This document shows, piece after piece, positions 1 to 5,505 of a stretch of 5,505 nt of DNA; the first letter of the stretch is position 1, and every line of letters starts with the position of its first letter. A program made the translations under genes and the position numbers. Under the pieces are notes generated by a model, which saw only the letters and a program-made list of their open reading frames with translations, did no database searches and was not told the DNA's origin. This DNA comes from an uncultured Prevotella sp. GTDB lineage: Bacteria > Bacteroidota > Bacteroidia > Bacteroidales > Bacteroidaceae. The stretch spans positions 1 through 5,505 of the forward strand of contig CAAGGA010000023.1 in the NCBI GenBank assembly GCA_900769275.1. Direction: 5' to 3'.

Positions 1-4
1 CTAT

Positions 5-88
5 CAACCAAACAACCAAACAACTAAACAACTAAACAACCAAACAACCAAACAACTAAACAACCAAACAACTAAACAACCAAACAAC
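5..88. repeat. Tandem array of an 8-bp unit, CAAC(C/T)AAA
   Basis: Ten complete head-to-tail octamers plus a final half unit (CAAC) are visible. Only the fifth base varies, C or T, in the order C C T T C C T C T C. There is no G on the plus strand anywhere in the array. It ends 4 bp beyond the stop codon of the GH127 gene, so read-through mRNA would carry it as a UUUGGUUG/UUUAGUUG repeat. No hairpin is possible within it, so it is not an ordinary terminator. The left boundary may lie outside the window. A two-unit echo of the same octamer sits directly before the start codon at 3113. Function is unknown. Confidence 0.95.
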
Positions 89-92
89 GGTC

Positions 93-2177
93 TTATTTAT
101 TGAAGAAACCGTTATCGATGGAAGGCTTTGAGAGGCGTGGGGTGGCTGACGACGCAGAGACGTCAATAGGAAGCCATACTTCCATGCCTCCTTTTTGTCC
201 ACGATGATCCCATGCGTAGTAAGGAATGAGAGTCAGGCGTGCCGGAGAGACGACGAGACGATGTGAGGAGTCGTAACTGAGAGTCTGCGCATCTGTGGTG
301 GAGATTGTCACGATAGGATAGGCGTTGCCGGACTCTGTGGTCAGTGATGTCTCGGAACAGGAGAAAGAGGCTTTTGGATTGAGAAGATACGTATGCACGT
401 CGGCTTCGTTGTCTGCCCATTCTGCACAATAGACGAGAGGTCCACGCTCAATGCTTGCCATGCCACGGTCGGCTTCTACCGCAGGGTTTGCCATGACCAT
501 CCTTACCGGCATGTCAAACCTTACCTGCAACACATCGCCTTTTTTCCACCTCCTGCTGATGGTAAGGTATCCGTCAGCCGTGGTGCTTGACTTGCAATCT
601 ATCGCCTTTCCGTTTACCGTCACTGCGACATCTGCCGTCTTCTGTCCGTCAACATAAGCATACAGATTGCTGGGCACAGGGCTTCCTTTTGCCCATCCGG
701 GTATGCGCACCTTTATGGCAAAATCCTTTGCCTGCGTCTTCTGTACGGTGATGTTCACCGTTCCATCGTAAGGGTAGCCGGTCTGCTGTGTCAGTCTCAC
801 TTTCTTTCCCCCGATGGAGATGTCTGCCGTATTGGGCATGAAGAGGTTGACATATAGAGAATTATCCTTCACGGCATAGACATATCCGGGAAGTGAGGGG
901 ATGAACCGTGAGACATTTGACGGGCAACAGGCGCATCCGAACCATGCCTGACGTGCGTATTGCTTGTCCTTGGCGCAGGCCAAGGGGTTGGGATAGAAGA
1001 AAGAATTGCCCTCAAGCGATACTCCTGCTATGAGAGCGTTGTACAGCGTGCGTTCCACCACGTCGTAATATCTTGACTCTCCATGCAGGAGGAACAGGCG
1101 GTGGTTCACATACACGTTGGCTATTGCGGCGCACGTCTCGCAATATGCCTCTGCATTAGGCAACTCGTAATCATCTCCGAATGCCTCACCCTGATGTCGT
1201 GCGCCTACTCCACCGGTGATATAGTATTTCTTTGAGACGATATTGTCCCATATCCTGTCAATGGCCTTGATGTAGGCACTGTCGCCCGTAATGGCAGCCA
1301 CGTCAGCCATACCGGCGTACATATATCCTGCACGCACTGCATGACCTACCGCCTGGGATTGCTCTATGACAGGTTTATGAGCCTGACTGTACATATCCCT
1401 GCGCTTTGTCTTGCCTCTTCTGTCGAGGAAGTATTTGGCTTGTTCGAGGTATTTGCTGTCCCCGGTAGCGAGATACAGCCGTACAAGTCCCATTTCTGCT
1501 ATCTGATGTCCCGGCACTCTGTCCTGCTGACCCTCTCCGAGTCCTATCTCCCGACAGACGCAATCAGCGTAACGTATGGCAATGTCAAGGAAATTGCGCT
1601 TCCCCGTAGCCTGATAATGCGCTACTGCGCCCTCAAGCATGTGACCGAGATTATAGAACTCATGGCTCAGTTCCTCTACCTTCTCCCACCTTTTCTTTCC
1701 AGCCCATTCGTGGGGTTTGCTTGGAGCTTTGGTGAGCGGGGTGAAGAGATAGCCGTCAGGCTCCTGTGCGCTGCCTATTACTGCTATGACACTGTCGAGA
1801 TACTGCGTGAGGGGGCGACCCTTGTAGAGAGCCTTAGGGTAGGTCTGCAGCAGGTAACTGGCTCCCTCTATTGTCTTGTATGGGTCTGTATCATCAAACG
1901 TAAAGGTCCATCCCTTGTCAGGAAACTCCTGCTTCGGGTCTTGCAGATGCCTGTGGGCATTGGTAAAGTTGGTATATCTTCCCGTCTCTTCACATTTTGA
2001 GAATGCGAGAGGTATGGTGACTTCACGGCTTGCCTGCAGCCGTTGTCCCCAGAATCCCTCGCCTACTTTCACGGAGGTGAAAGGTACTGGAGTGATGGGA
2101 TAGCCGGGAGTATTGTCCCGGGCTGTTGCCATGACAGCCAGCATTGCTGCTGCCATAGTGCCAAATAGGTTTCTCAT
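93..2177 (-). CDS. Secreted GH127 beta-L-arabinofuranosidase-type glycoside hydrolase (DUF1680)
   Basis: Complete 694-residue protein. Residues 1-19 form a signal peptide (hydrophobic core AAAMLAVMATA, likely cut after ATA), so it acts in the periplasm or outside. Residues about 28-430 resemble the (alpha/alpha)6 barrel of GH127, with typical stretches such as VPGHQIAEMGLVRLY (221-235) and GHAVRAGYMYAG (278-289). The rest is beta-sandwich, including the conserved IERGPLVYC (576-584). By comparison with Bifidobacterium HypBA1, Glu331 fits the acid/base, Cys417 the nucleophile, and Glu347, Cys349, Cys417 and Cys418 the zinc ligands (ETC and CACCPSN motifs). The family removes terminal beta-L-arabinofuranose from plant glycans. 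Some GH127 members act on other pectin sugars, so the exact substrate is uncertain. The ETC/CCPSN motifs favour GH127 over the related GH146. No SusC/SusD gene is visible. The start has no Shine-Dalgarno but an A-rich leader. The acetyltransferase stop lies 52 bp upstream with no clear promoter between, so co-transcription is possible. Confidence 0.93.
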   Translation of the reverse strand: MRNLFGTMAAAMLAVMATARDNTPGYPITPVPFTSVKVGEGFWGQRLQASREVTIPLAFSKCEETGRYTNFTNAHRHLQDPKQEFPDKGWTFTFDDTDPYKTIEGASYLLQTYPKALYKGRPLTQYLDSVIAVIGSAQEPDGYLFTPLTKAPSKPHEWAGKKRWEKVEELSHEFYNLGHMLEGAVAHYQATGKRNFLDIAIRYADCVCREIGLGEGQQDRVPGHQIAEMGLVRLYLATGDSKYLEQAKYFLDRRGKTKRRDMYSQAHKPVIEQSQAVGHAVRAGYMYAGMADVAAITGDSAYIKAIDRIWDNIVSKKYYITGGVGARHQGEAFGDDYELPNAEAYCETCAAIANVYVNHRLFLLHGESRYYDVVERTLYNALIAGVSLEGNSFFYPNPLACAKDKQYARQAWFGCACCPSNVSRFIPSLPGYVYAVKDNSLYVNLFMPNTADISIGGKKVRLTQQTGYPYDGTVNITVQKTQAKDFAIKVRIPGWAKGSPVPSNLYAYVDGQKTADVAVTVNGKAIDCKSSTTADGYLTISRRWKKGDVLQVRFDMPVRMVMANPAVEADRGMASIERGPLVYCAEWADNEADVHTYLLNPKASFSCSETSLTTESGNAYPIVTISTTDAQTLSYDSSHRLVVSPARLTLIPYYAWDHRGQKGGMEVWLPIDVSASSATPRLSKPSIDNGFFNK

Positions 2178-2229
2178 AAGTATATCTGTTTTTTTGTAGT
2201 AGATGTGTCGTTGGATTGCATCTGGCTTT

Positions 2230-2784
2230 TCATCCCACGTATTTCATCTTCACGAAGTCTGCTCCGAAGACGAACATGGTGCTTTCTCCCTCAAAACCTA
2301 AGGAATTGTATAGGCGCACGGCACCTGTATTCGTAGGATCAACGAGGAGAGAAGGTGTCAGTCCCATGGCAGTCCCCTCCTTTACGGCGTGTTGCAGGAA
2401 CAGGCTGCCATAGCCTTTGCCGCGGTATTCGGGCATGATGGCGAGGGAGTCGATGTAATATTCGCCTGCCTGCGTCTCGTCAGGCTGGGCAAGAAGAGCA
2501 CTGTTGTCTTCCATTATGGGACGCCCGTCGCTGCAAACGAAGGAGAAAGAGCGCACTCTTCTCGGGTGATAGTCTACCCCATCGTAAGCCACGCAAGCCC
2601 CTATGCCGTCAATCATCACGGCACGTGACCAGTGGTAGAGCGATTTTTCATCCATTACAAGTTCTGTAATATGCCGCAGGAAGCGTTCTCCTTCCTCGCC
2701 TTCCTTTTCTATATGCAATGCCATTATCACCATTTTTGCGATAAACTCAGCATCTGCACTTGTTGCTCTTCGTATTCTTTCCAT
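2230..2784 (-). CDS. GNAT-family N-acetyltransferase (start corrected to 2784)
   Basis: This is a 184-residue protein from the ATG at 2784. The same frame stays open to an ATG at 2853, which would add 23 residues. The shorter start is preferred because the GNAT fold begins at once there (MERIRRATSADAEFIAKMV, beta1-alpha1), and because a consensus promoter at 2802-2833 would start transcription downstream of the longer ATG. Motif A of the acetyl-CoA site is clear: DSLAIMPEYRGKGYGS, with the R/Q-x-x-G-x-G pattern at Arg121, Gly124 and Gly126. Motif B follows as DPTNTGAVRLYNSLGFE, a typical GNAT C-terminal strand/helix. The protein is cytoplasmic, with no signal peptide or membrane segment. The family moves an acetyl group from acetyl-CoA to an amine, but the acceptor cannot be read from the sequence. 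The GH127 gene follows on the same strand after 52 bp, and the receiver/PEP-synthase gene diverges. No functional link to either is evident. Confidence 0.88.
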   Translation of the reverse strand: MERIRRATSADAEFIAKMVIMALHIEKEGEEGERFLRHITELVMDEKSLYHWSRAVMIDGIGACVAYDGVDYHPRRVRSFSFVCSDGRPIMEDNSALLAQPDETQAGEYYIDSLAIMPEYRGKGYGSLFLQHAVKEGTAMGLTPSLLVDPTNTGAVRLYNSLGFEGESTMFVFGADFVKMKYVG

Positions 2785-2801
2785 ATTGTCAATGATTTCT
2801 G

Positions 2802-2833
2802 CAAAGATAGCACTTGTATCCCAAATCACCAAA
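2802..2833 (-). promoter_or_regulatory. Bacteroidota-type promoter for the acetyltransferase gene
   Basis: On the minus strand, TTTG (2833 to 2830) is followed after exactly 20 bp by TATCTTTG (2809 to 2802). This matches the known Bacteroidota consensus TTTG-N19-21-TAnnTTTG at every fixed position. Transcription should start near 2795-2798, leaving an 11- to 14-nt leader before the ATG at 2784. That excludes the upstream ATG at 2853 for transcripts from this promoter. If the 52-bp gap lacks a promoter of its own, this one may also serve the GH127 gene. Confidence 0.8.
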
Positions 2834-2838
2834 TTTGG
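2829..2838. promoter_or_regulatory. Perfect palindrome CCAAATTTGG over the -33 box
   Basis: A perfect 10-bp palindrome covers the whole -33 element of the minus-strand promoter (2830-2833). A protein bound there would block that promoter, so it could be an operator. The palindrome is short and A/T-rich at its centre, and no regulator gene is adjacent, so chance is a real alternative. Confidence 0.35.
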
Positions 2839-2847
2839 AACGTTTAT

Positions 2848-2879
2848 TTTCATGTTATTAGTTTTTTTTACTATCTTTG
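2848..2879 (+). promoter_or_regulatory. Probable promoter for the receiver/PEP-synthase-like gene
   Basis: TATCTTTG at 2872-2879 is a perfect match to the Bacteroidota -7 element. Twenty bp upstream lies TTTC (2848-2851), one base off the TTTG -33 consensus. A weaker alternative is TTTG at 2834-2837 with TAGTTTTT at 2859-2866 (spacing 21). Transcription would start near 2884-2886 and give a leader of about 228 nt before the ATG at 3113. The -7 element lies in a perfect 10-bp inverted repeat with that of the minus-strand promoter (2801-2810 and 2871-2880), so the pair drives divergent transcription. Confidence 0.65.
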
Positions 2880-2898
2880 CAAGGTGTTGGTTGGTTTG

Positions 2899-3000
2899 AT
2901 GCGGTTTTTAGGTTTTACGGTTAGGTGGTTTTATGGTTTTACGGAAGATACAATTAGCCTTGACAAATTTCCGCCTAACCGTAAAACCGTAAAACCGCAT
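2899..3000. repeat. 30-bp imperfect inverted repeat with a 42-nt spacer
   Basis: The left arm (2899-2928) and the reverse complement of the right arm (2971-3000) agree at 27 of 30 positions. The mismatches pair with arm bases 3, 19 and 20 of the right arm, and one 15-bp core is perfect: CTAACCGTAAAACC plus the preceding C. The spacer is 2929-2970. In RNA this gives a long stable hairpin. Both arms are built from GGTTTTACGG-like units, so the repeat may have arisen by inverted duplication of a simple repeat. Confidence 0.85.
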
Positions 3001-3018
3001 AACCGTAAAACCGTATAA
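2899..3018 (+). other. Possible 39-codon upstream ORF in the leader
   Basis: An ATG at 2899, about 14 nt after the predicted transcription start, opens a frame that ends at TAA (3016-3018). The peptide begins MRFLGFTVRWFYGFTEDTI and ends with PPNRKTVKPHNRKTV. The first part is rich in Phe, Trp and Tyr, and the last part repeats NRKTV because of the underlying DNA repeats. Translation of this frame would melt the large inverted repeat, so it could act as a leader peptide. The frame is fully explained by repeat composition, no homolog is recognised, and no ribosome-binding signal is seen. Confidence 0.2.
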
Positions 3019-3022
3019 AACC
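2979..3022. repeat. Degenerate octamer run based on CCGTAAAA
   Basis: Five units run head to tail: CCGTAAAA, CCGTAAAA, CCGCATAA, CCGTAAAA and CCGTATAAAA, followed by CC. The 8-bp period is the same as that of the CAAC(C/T)AAA array at the left end of the window, but the sequence differs. The first units form the right arm of the large inverted repeat. Variation in unit number by slipped-strand copying would change the length and pairing of the leader. Confidence 0.75.
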
Positions 3023-3052
3023 AAACAAAGAAACAAAGAACCAAACCAGGTA

Positions 3053-3073
3053 CTCTTCGACCAGGTCGAAGAG
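3053..3073. promoter_or_regulatory. Perfect 10-bp inverted repeat, hairpin or operator
   Basis: CTCTTCGACC (3053-3062) and GGTCGAAGAG (3064-3073) are perfect reverse complements around a single A. As RNA this gives a 9-bp stem with a 3-nt loop, 39 nt before the start codon. As DNA it is an odd palindrome of operator type. The heptamer ACCAGGT occurs at its centre (3060-3066) and again at 3045-3051, 15 bp apart. No T-run follows on either strand, so it is not a rho-independent terminator. It stands out as a G/C-containing island in A/C-rich sequence. Confidence 0.65.
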
Positions 3074-3112
3074 AAAAACAAAAAAACAAACCAAAAACAA
3101 TCAAACAACCAA
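3074..3112 (+). promoter_or_regulatory. A/C-only translation leader without Shine-Dalgarno
   Basis: Thirty-nine bases before the ATG hold only A and C, apart from one T. There is no purine-rich Shine-Dalgarno site. Such unstructured A-rich leaders are usual in Bacteroidota, where initiation depends little on Shine-Dalgarno pairing. The last 15 bases before the ATG, plus its A, are two copies of the octamer (CAATCAAA, CAACCAAA) found at the left end of the window. Confidence 0.7.
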
Positions 3113-5505
3113 ATGAAACACAGCAACACACCACTGCGAGATGTCACCTTCAAGAATCTGATGACAAGAAGGATATTCCGCGTTCTTATCATAGCCAATC
3201 CATACGATGCCTTCATGCTCGAAGACGACGGTCGCATAGAGGGCAAGATTTTCAATGAATATACCGAACTGGGTCTGCGTTATCCTCCGACGTTCACGCA
3301 GGTTTCCACGACGGAGGAGGCGCGTGCAGTGCTCACTTCGGTGGACGTCAATCTCGTCATCTGTATGCCGGGCAACGCCGATAACGATGCGTTCGACGTG
3401 GCACGCAAGGTGAAGGCCGACTTCCCCGACCTGCCCTGCGTGGTGCTCACGCCCTTCAGCCACGGTATCACGAGACGTATGCAGCATGAGGACCTCAGCA
3501 TCTTCGACTACGTGTTCTGCTGGCTTGGCAACACCAACCTCATACTCTCTATCATAAAACTCATCGAGGACAAGATGAACCTGGAGCATGACATTGAGGA
3601 AGCCGGCGTGCAGTGCATCATGCTGGTGGAGGACAGCATACGCTTCTATTCCTCATTCCTGCCCAATCTCTATTCCTTTATCCTCGCACAGAGTCAGCGT
3701 TTCGCCACTGAAGCACTCAATCCCCACGCTGCGGCACTGCGTATGCGAGGAAGACCAAAGGTGATACTTGCCCGAAATTATAACGAAGCAGTCGCATATT
3801 TCGACAAATATCAGGAGAATATGCTCGGTGTCATCTCCGACTGCCGTTTCCCTATCTCCACCTATACCCAGCTCTCGGGCGACAGCGAGAAAGTCTCGGA
3901 TGCAGGTTTCCGCCTGCTTCGCTACATCCGCGAAAGGGACGAATACATACCTCTCGTGATGGAAAGTGCGGAAGCAGAGAACAAGGTGAGAGCCGAGGCT
4001 GAGGGATTCCGCTTCATTGACAAGAACTCGAAGAAGATAAGCGTCGATCTGCGCAAGGAACTGGAGGAGCACATGGGCTTCGGTGACTTCCTCTTCCGTG
4101 ACCCGAAGACGCATGACGTGATACTGCGGGTGCGCTCCCTGAAAGAACTGCAGGACCATATCTTCACCATCCCGCGTGACTCCATGCTCTATCACATCTC
4201 GCGAAATCATGTCTCCCGCTGGCTTTCCGCACGCGCCATCTTCCCCGTTTCCGCATTCCTGAAGCATATCACGTGGCACAAACTGCAGGACGTGGATGCC
4301 CATCGACAGATAATCTTCGATGCCATAGTGCAGTATCGCCACATGAAGAACATCGGTACGGTGGCTGTCTTCGACCGATTGAAGTTTGATGCCTACAGCC
4401 ATTTCGCCAGAATAGGAGAGGGTTCGCTCGGAGGAAAGGGACGCGGTCTTGCCTTTCTCGACAACATTATCAAGGCAAACGAAGCCCTGCACCAGTATGA
4501 CAACGTAGAGGTGTCGATACCAATGACTCTCGTTCTGTGTACCGACATCTTCGACCAGTTCATGGAAAACAACGACCTCTACCCCATTGCCCTCAGCGAT
4601 GCGCCTGACGAAGAGATATTGCAGGCTTTCCTCGAAGCGCAGTTCCCCGAGTCCATGCGGCGTGACTGCGAGATTTTCCTTGAAGCCACACGGTGCCCTA
4701 TCGCCATCCGCTCCTCTTCCCTGCTTGAAGACAGCCACTACCAGCCGTTCGCCGGAGTCTATTCCACGTACATGATACCGTATCTCAAGGACAAGGAGGT
4801 CATGCTGCGTATGCTCTCCAAGGCGATAAAGAGCGTGTATGCCTCCGTCTATTACAAGGACTCCAAGGCATATATGACAGCCACTTCCAATCTTATCGAC
4901 CAAGAAAAGATGGCTGTGGTGCTGCAGGAAGTGGTGGGAAAGGTTCACGTTATGGGCGACAACACACTGTATTATCCCAATATGAGCGGCGTACTGCGCT
5001 CGCTCAACTACTACCCTCTCGGCGATGAAACCTCGGAGGAGGGCATCGCTTCCATTGCCATGGGACTGGGAAAATACATCGTTGATGGCGGACGCACCTT
5101 GCGAGTCTGCCCCTATCACCCGAACCAGGTGCTGCAGATGAGCGAGATGGAGATAGCACTGAAGGAGACTCAGACGATGTTCTATGCCCTCGACATGAAC
5201 AACGCCGACGAAAACTTCAAGGTAGATGACGGCTTTAATATAAAGAGAGTGCGCGTGAAGGAGGCTGATATGAACGACGGAGCCATGATGCACATCGTTT
5301 CTACCTATGACCCTTATGACCAAGTCATACGCGACGGACTCTATGAGGGCGGCAGGAAGATAATATCCTATGCAGGAGTGTTGCACAACGGCGTGGCTCC
5401 AATACCGGAAATGATGCAGATGGCAATGAAATTCGGTTCGGAACCAAGGCGCAGACCCGTCGAGATAGAGTGCGCCTGCAACATCAACGCTGACCGCAGC
5501 GTAGA
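3113..5505 (+). CDS. Tandem receiver / PEP synthase-like ATP-binding protein, 3' end beyond the window
   Basis: There are 797 codons and no stop; the right edge cuts the gene. Residues about 20-155 look like a receiver domain without its acidic residues. Residues about 166-310 form a second receiver with all key residues: Glu173/Asp174 (MLVEDS), phospho-acceptor Asp243 (VISDCRFP), Ser285 and Lys304. A linker with HISRNHVSRWLSARA (361-375) follows. From about 430 comes a PEP synthase/PPDK-type ATP-binding domain (PF01326), with GGKGRG at 440-445, AIRSSSLLED at 531-540 with FAG at 546-548, and SGV at 625-627. This domain binds ATP and, in true PEP synthase, feeds phosphate to a swivelling histidine domain that makes PEP. 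The part that would hold that histidine is not visible. From memory, Bacteroidales homologs run near 1,000 residues, so about a fifth is missing. Such proteins are often labelled phosphoenolpyruvate synthase, but the receivers suggest a kinase controlled by, or part of, a phosphorelay. It is cytoplasmic, with no signal peptide. Start at 3113 was chosen for the A-rich leader; Met17 (3161) is the alternative. Confidence 0.88.
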   Translation, partial: MKHSNTPLRDVTFKNLMTRRIFRVLIIANPYDAFMLEDDGRIEGKIFNEYTELGLRYPPTFTQVSTTEEARAVLTSVDVNLVICMPGNADNDAFDVARKVKADFPDLPCVVLTPFSHGITRRMQHEDLSIFDYVFCWLGNTNLILSIIKLIEDKMNLEHDIEEAGVQCIMLVEDSIRFYSSFLPNLYSFILAQSQRFATEALNPHAAALRMRGRPKVILARNYNEAVAYFDKYQENMLGVISDCRFPISTYTQLSGDSEKVSDAGFRLLRYIRERDEYIPLVMESAEAENKVRAEAEGFRFIDKNSKKISVDLRKELEEHMGFGDFLFRDPKTHDVILRVRSLKELQDHIFTIPRDSMLYHISRNHVSRWLSARAIFPVSAFLKHITWHKLQDVDAHRQIIFDAIVQYRHMKNIGTVAVFDRLKFDAYSHFARIGEGSLGGKGRGLAFLDNIIKANEALHQYDNVEVSIPMTLVLCTDIFDQFMENNDLYPIALSDAPDEEILQAFLEAQFPESMRRDCEIFLEATRCPIAIRSSSLLEDSHYQPFAGVYSTYMIPYLKDKEVMLRMLSKAIKSVYASVYYKDSKAYMTATSNLIDQEKMAVVLQEVVGKVHVMGDNTLYYPNMSGVLRSLNYYPLGDETSEEGIASIAMGLGKYIVDGGRTLRVCPYHPNQVLQMSEMEIALKETQTMFYALDMNNADENFKVDDGFNIKRVRVKEADMNDGAMMHIVSTYDPYDQVIRDGLYEGGRKIISYAGVLHNGVAPIPEMMQMAMKFGSEPRRRPVEIECACNINADRSV

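Larger units (their letters stand above)
2887..3112 (+). promoter_or_regulatory. Long structured leader (candidate cis-regulatory RNA)
   Basis: This is the untranslated stretch between the predicted transcription start and the ATG at 3113. Three nested pairings can be drawn. The first joins TTGGTTGGTTTGAT (2887-2900) to ATCAAACAACCAA (3100-3112), 13 pairs with one bulged G. The second is a 30-bp imperfect hairpin (2899-2928 with 2971-3000). The third is a short hairpin at 3053-3073. Together they form a three-way junction in which the first helix ends exactly at the start codon, sharing two boundary bases with the second. It matches no riboswitch class I can recognise. The sequence is repeat-rich and low in complexity, so folding in vivo is inference. 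Confidence 0.4.

Noticed and set aside
5..88. CRISPR array
   Set aside because: The units are 8 bp and contiguous, with no spacers and no cas genes nearby.
1341..2000. Plus-strand open frame of 219 codons
   Set aside because: It is antisense to the GH127 catalytic domain, whose conserved residues are intact. No family motif is seen in this frame.
93..2177. Polysaccharide utilization locus
   Set aside because: A GH127 enzyme alone is not enough. No SusC, SusD, hybrid two-component system or other glycosidase lies in the window. Sequence to the left would be needed.
2801..3000. Phase-variable invertible promoter
   Set aside because: Bacteroidales use inverted repeats around flipping promoters, but the 10-bp pair here is just two opposed -7 boxes. 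The segment between the 30-bp arms contains no promoter, and no site-specific recombinase is present. A flip of either segment would change little.
2632..3018. Plus-strand open frame of 128 codons across the divergent promoter region
   Set aside because: Its first half is antisense to the acetyltransferase and it runs through both promoters. Only its last 39 codons could lie on the predicted transcript, and these are listed separately as a weak candidate.
2887..3112. Miniature mobile element with terminal inverted repeats
   Set aside because: The outer 13-bp complementarity is imperfect, no target-site duplication is seen at its edges, and one end stops exactly at a start codon. That fits a leader better than an insertion.
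2908..3255. Minus-strand open frames across the leader and start of the receiver gene
   Set aside because: They owe their length to repeats without stop codons and to antisense coding sequence. Their peptides (GFTV, NRKT) mirror the inverted DNA repeat.
3653..5386. Long open frame on the minus strand (577 codons)
   Set aside because: It lies wholly antisense to the receiver/PEP-synthase-like gene, which shows clear family motifs across this stretch. The antisense product shows no recognisable domain and is His/Val/Glu-rich in the way of a mirror frame. The real gene is easy to miss because it runs off the right edge without a stop.

Overview
The window looks like chromosomal DNA of a Bacteroidota bacterium, most likely a Prevotella-type member of the Bacteroidales. 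Three things point there. The genes are of balanced base composition while the gaps are very A/C- or T/G-rich. The translation starts lack a Shine-Dalgarno sequence. At least one promoter matches the Bacteroidota pattern TTTG-N20-TAnnTTTG. The protein types fit too: a secreted GH127 beta-L-arabinofuranosidase-type enzyme, and a receiver/PEP-synthase-like fusion of the kind seen in Bacteroidales. The genus assignment is inference.

Layout. Bases 5-88 are a tandem array of an 8-bp unit, CAAC(C/T)AAA. Bases 93-2177 (minus strand) encode a complete secreted GH127 glycosidase with all its metal-site and catalytic residues. After a 52-bp gap, a GNAT N-acetyltransferase lies on the same strand. Its longest reading frame starts at 2853, but a near-perfect promoter lies inside the first codons, so the start at 2784 is preferred. 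The two minus-strand genes may be co-transcribed, because no promoter was seen in the gap. From 2785 to 3112 there is a 328-bp divergent control region. From 3113 to the right edge (plus strand) runs a large open gene, cut by the window, with a degenerate receiver domain, an intact receiver domain and a PEP synthase/PPDK-type ATP-binding domain.

The most unusual part is the roughly 230-nt leader of that last gene. Its 5' end is complementary to the 13 bases directly before the start codon. Inside that lies a 30-bp imperfect inverted repeat (27 of 30 positions match), then a perfect 10-bp inverted repeat. These pairings nest as a possible three-way-junction RNA, with competing pairings available. 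It may be an undescribed cis-regulatory leader, or merely the product of repeat-rich intergenic DNA. Nothing in the window shows that the three genes share a pathway.
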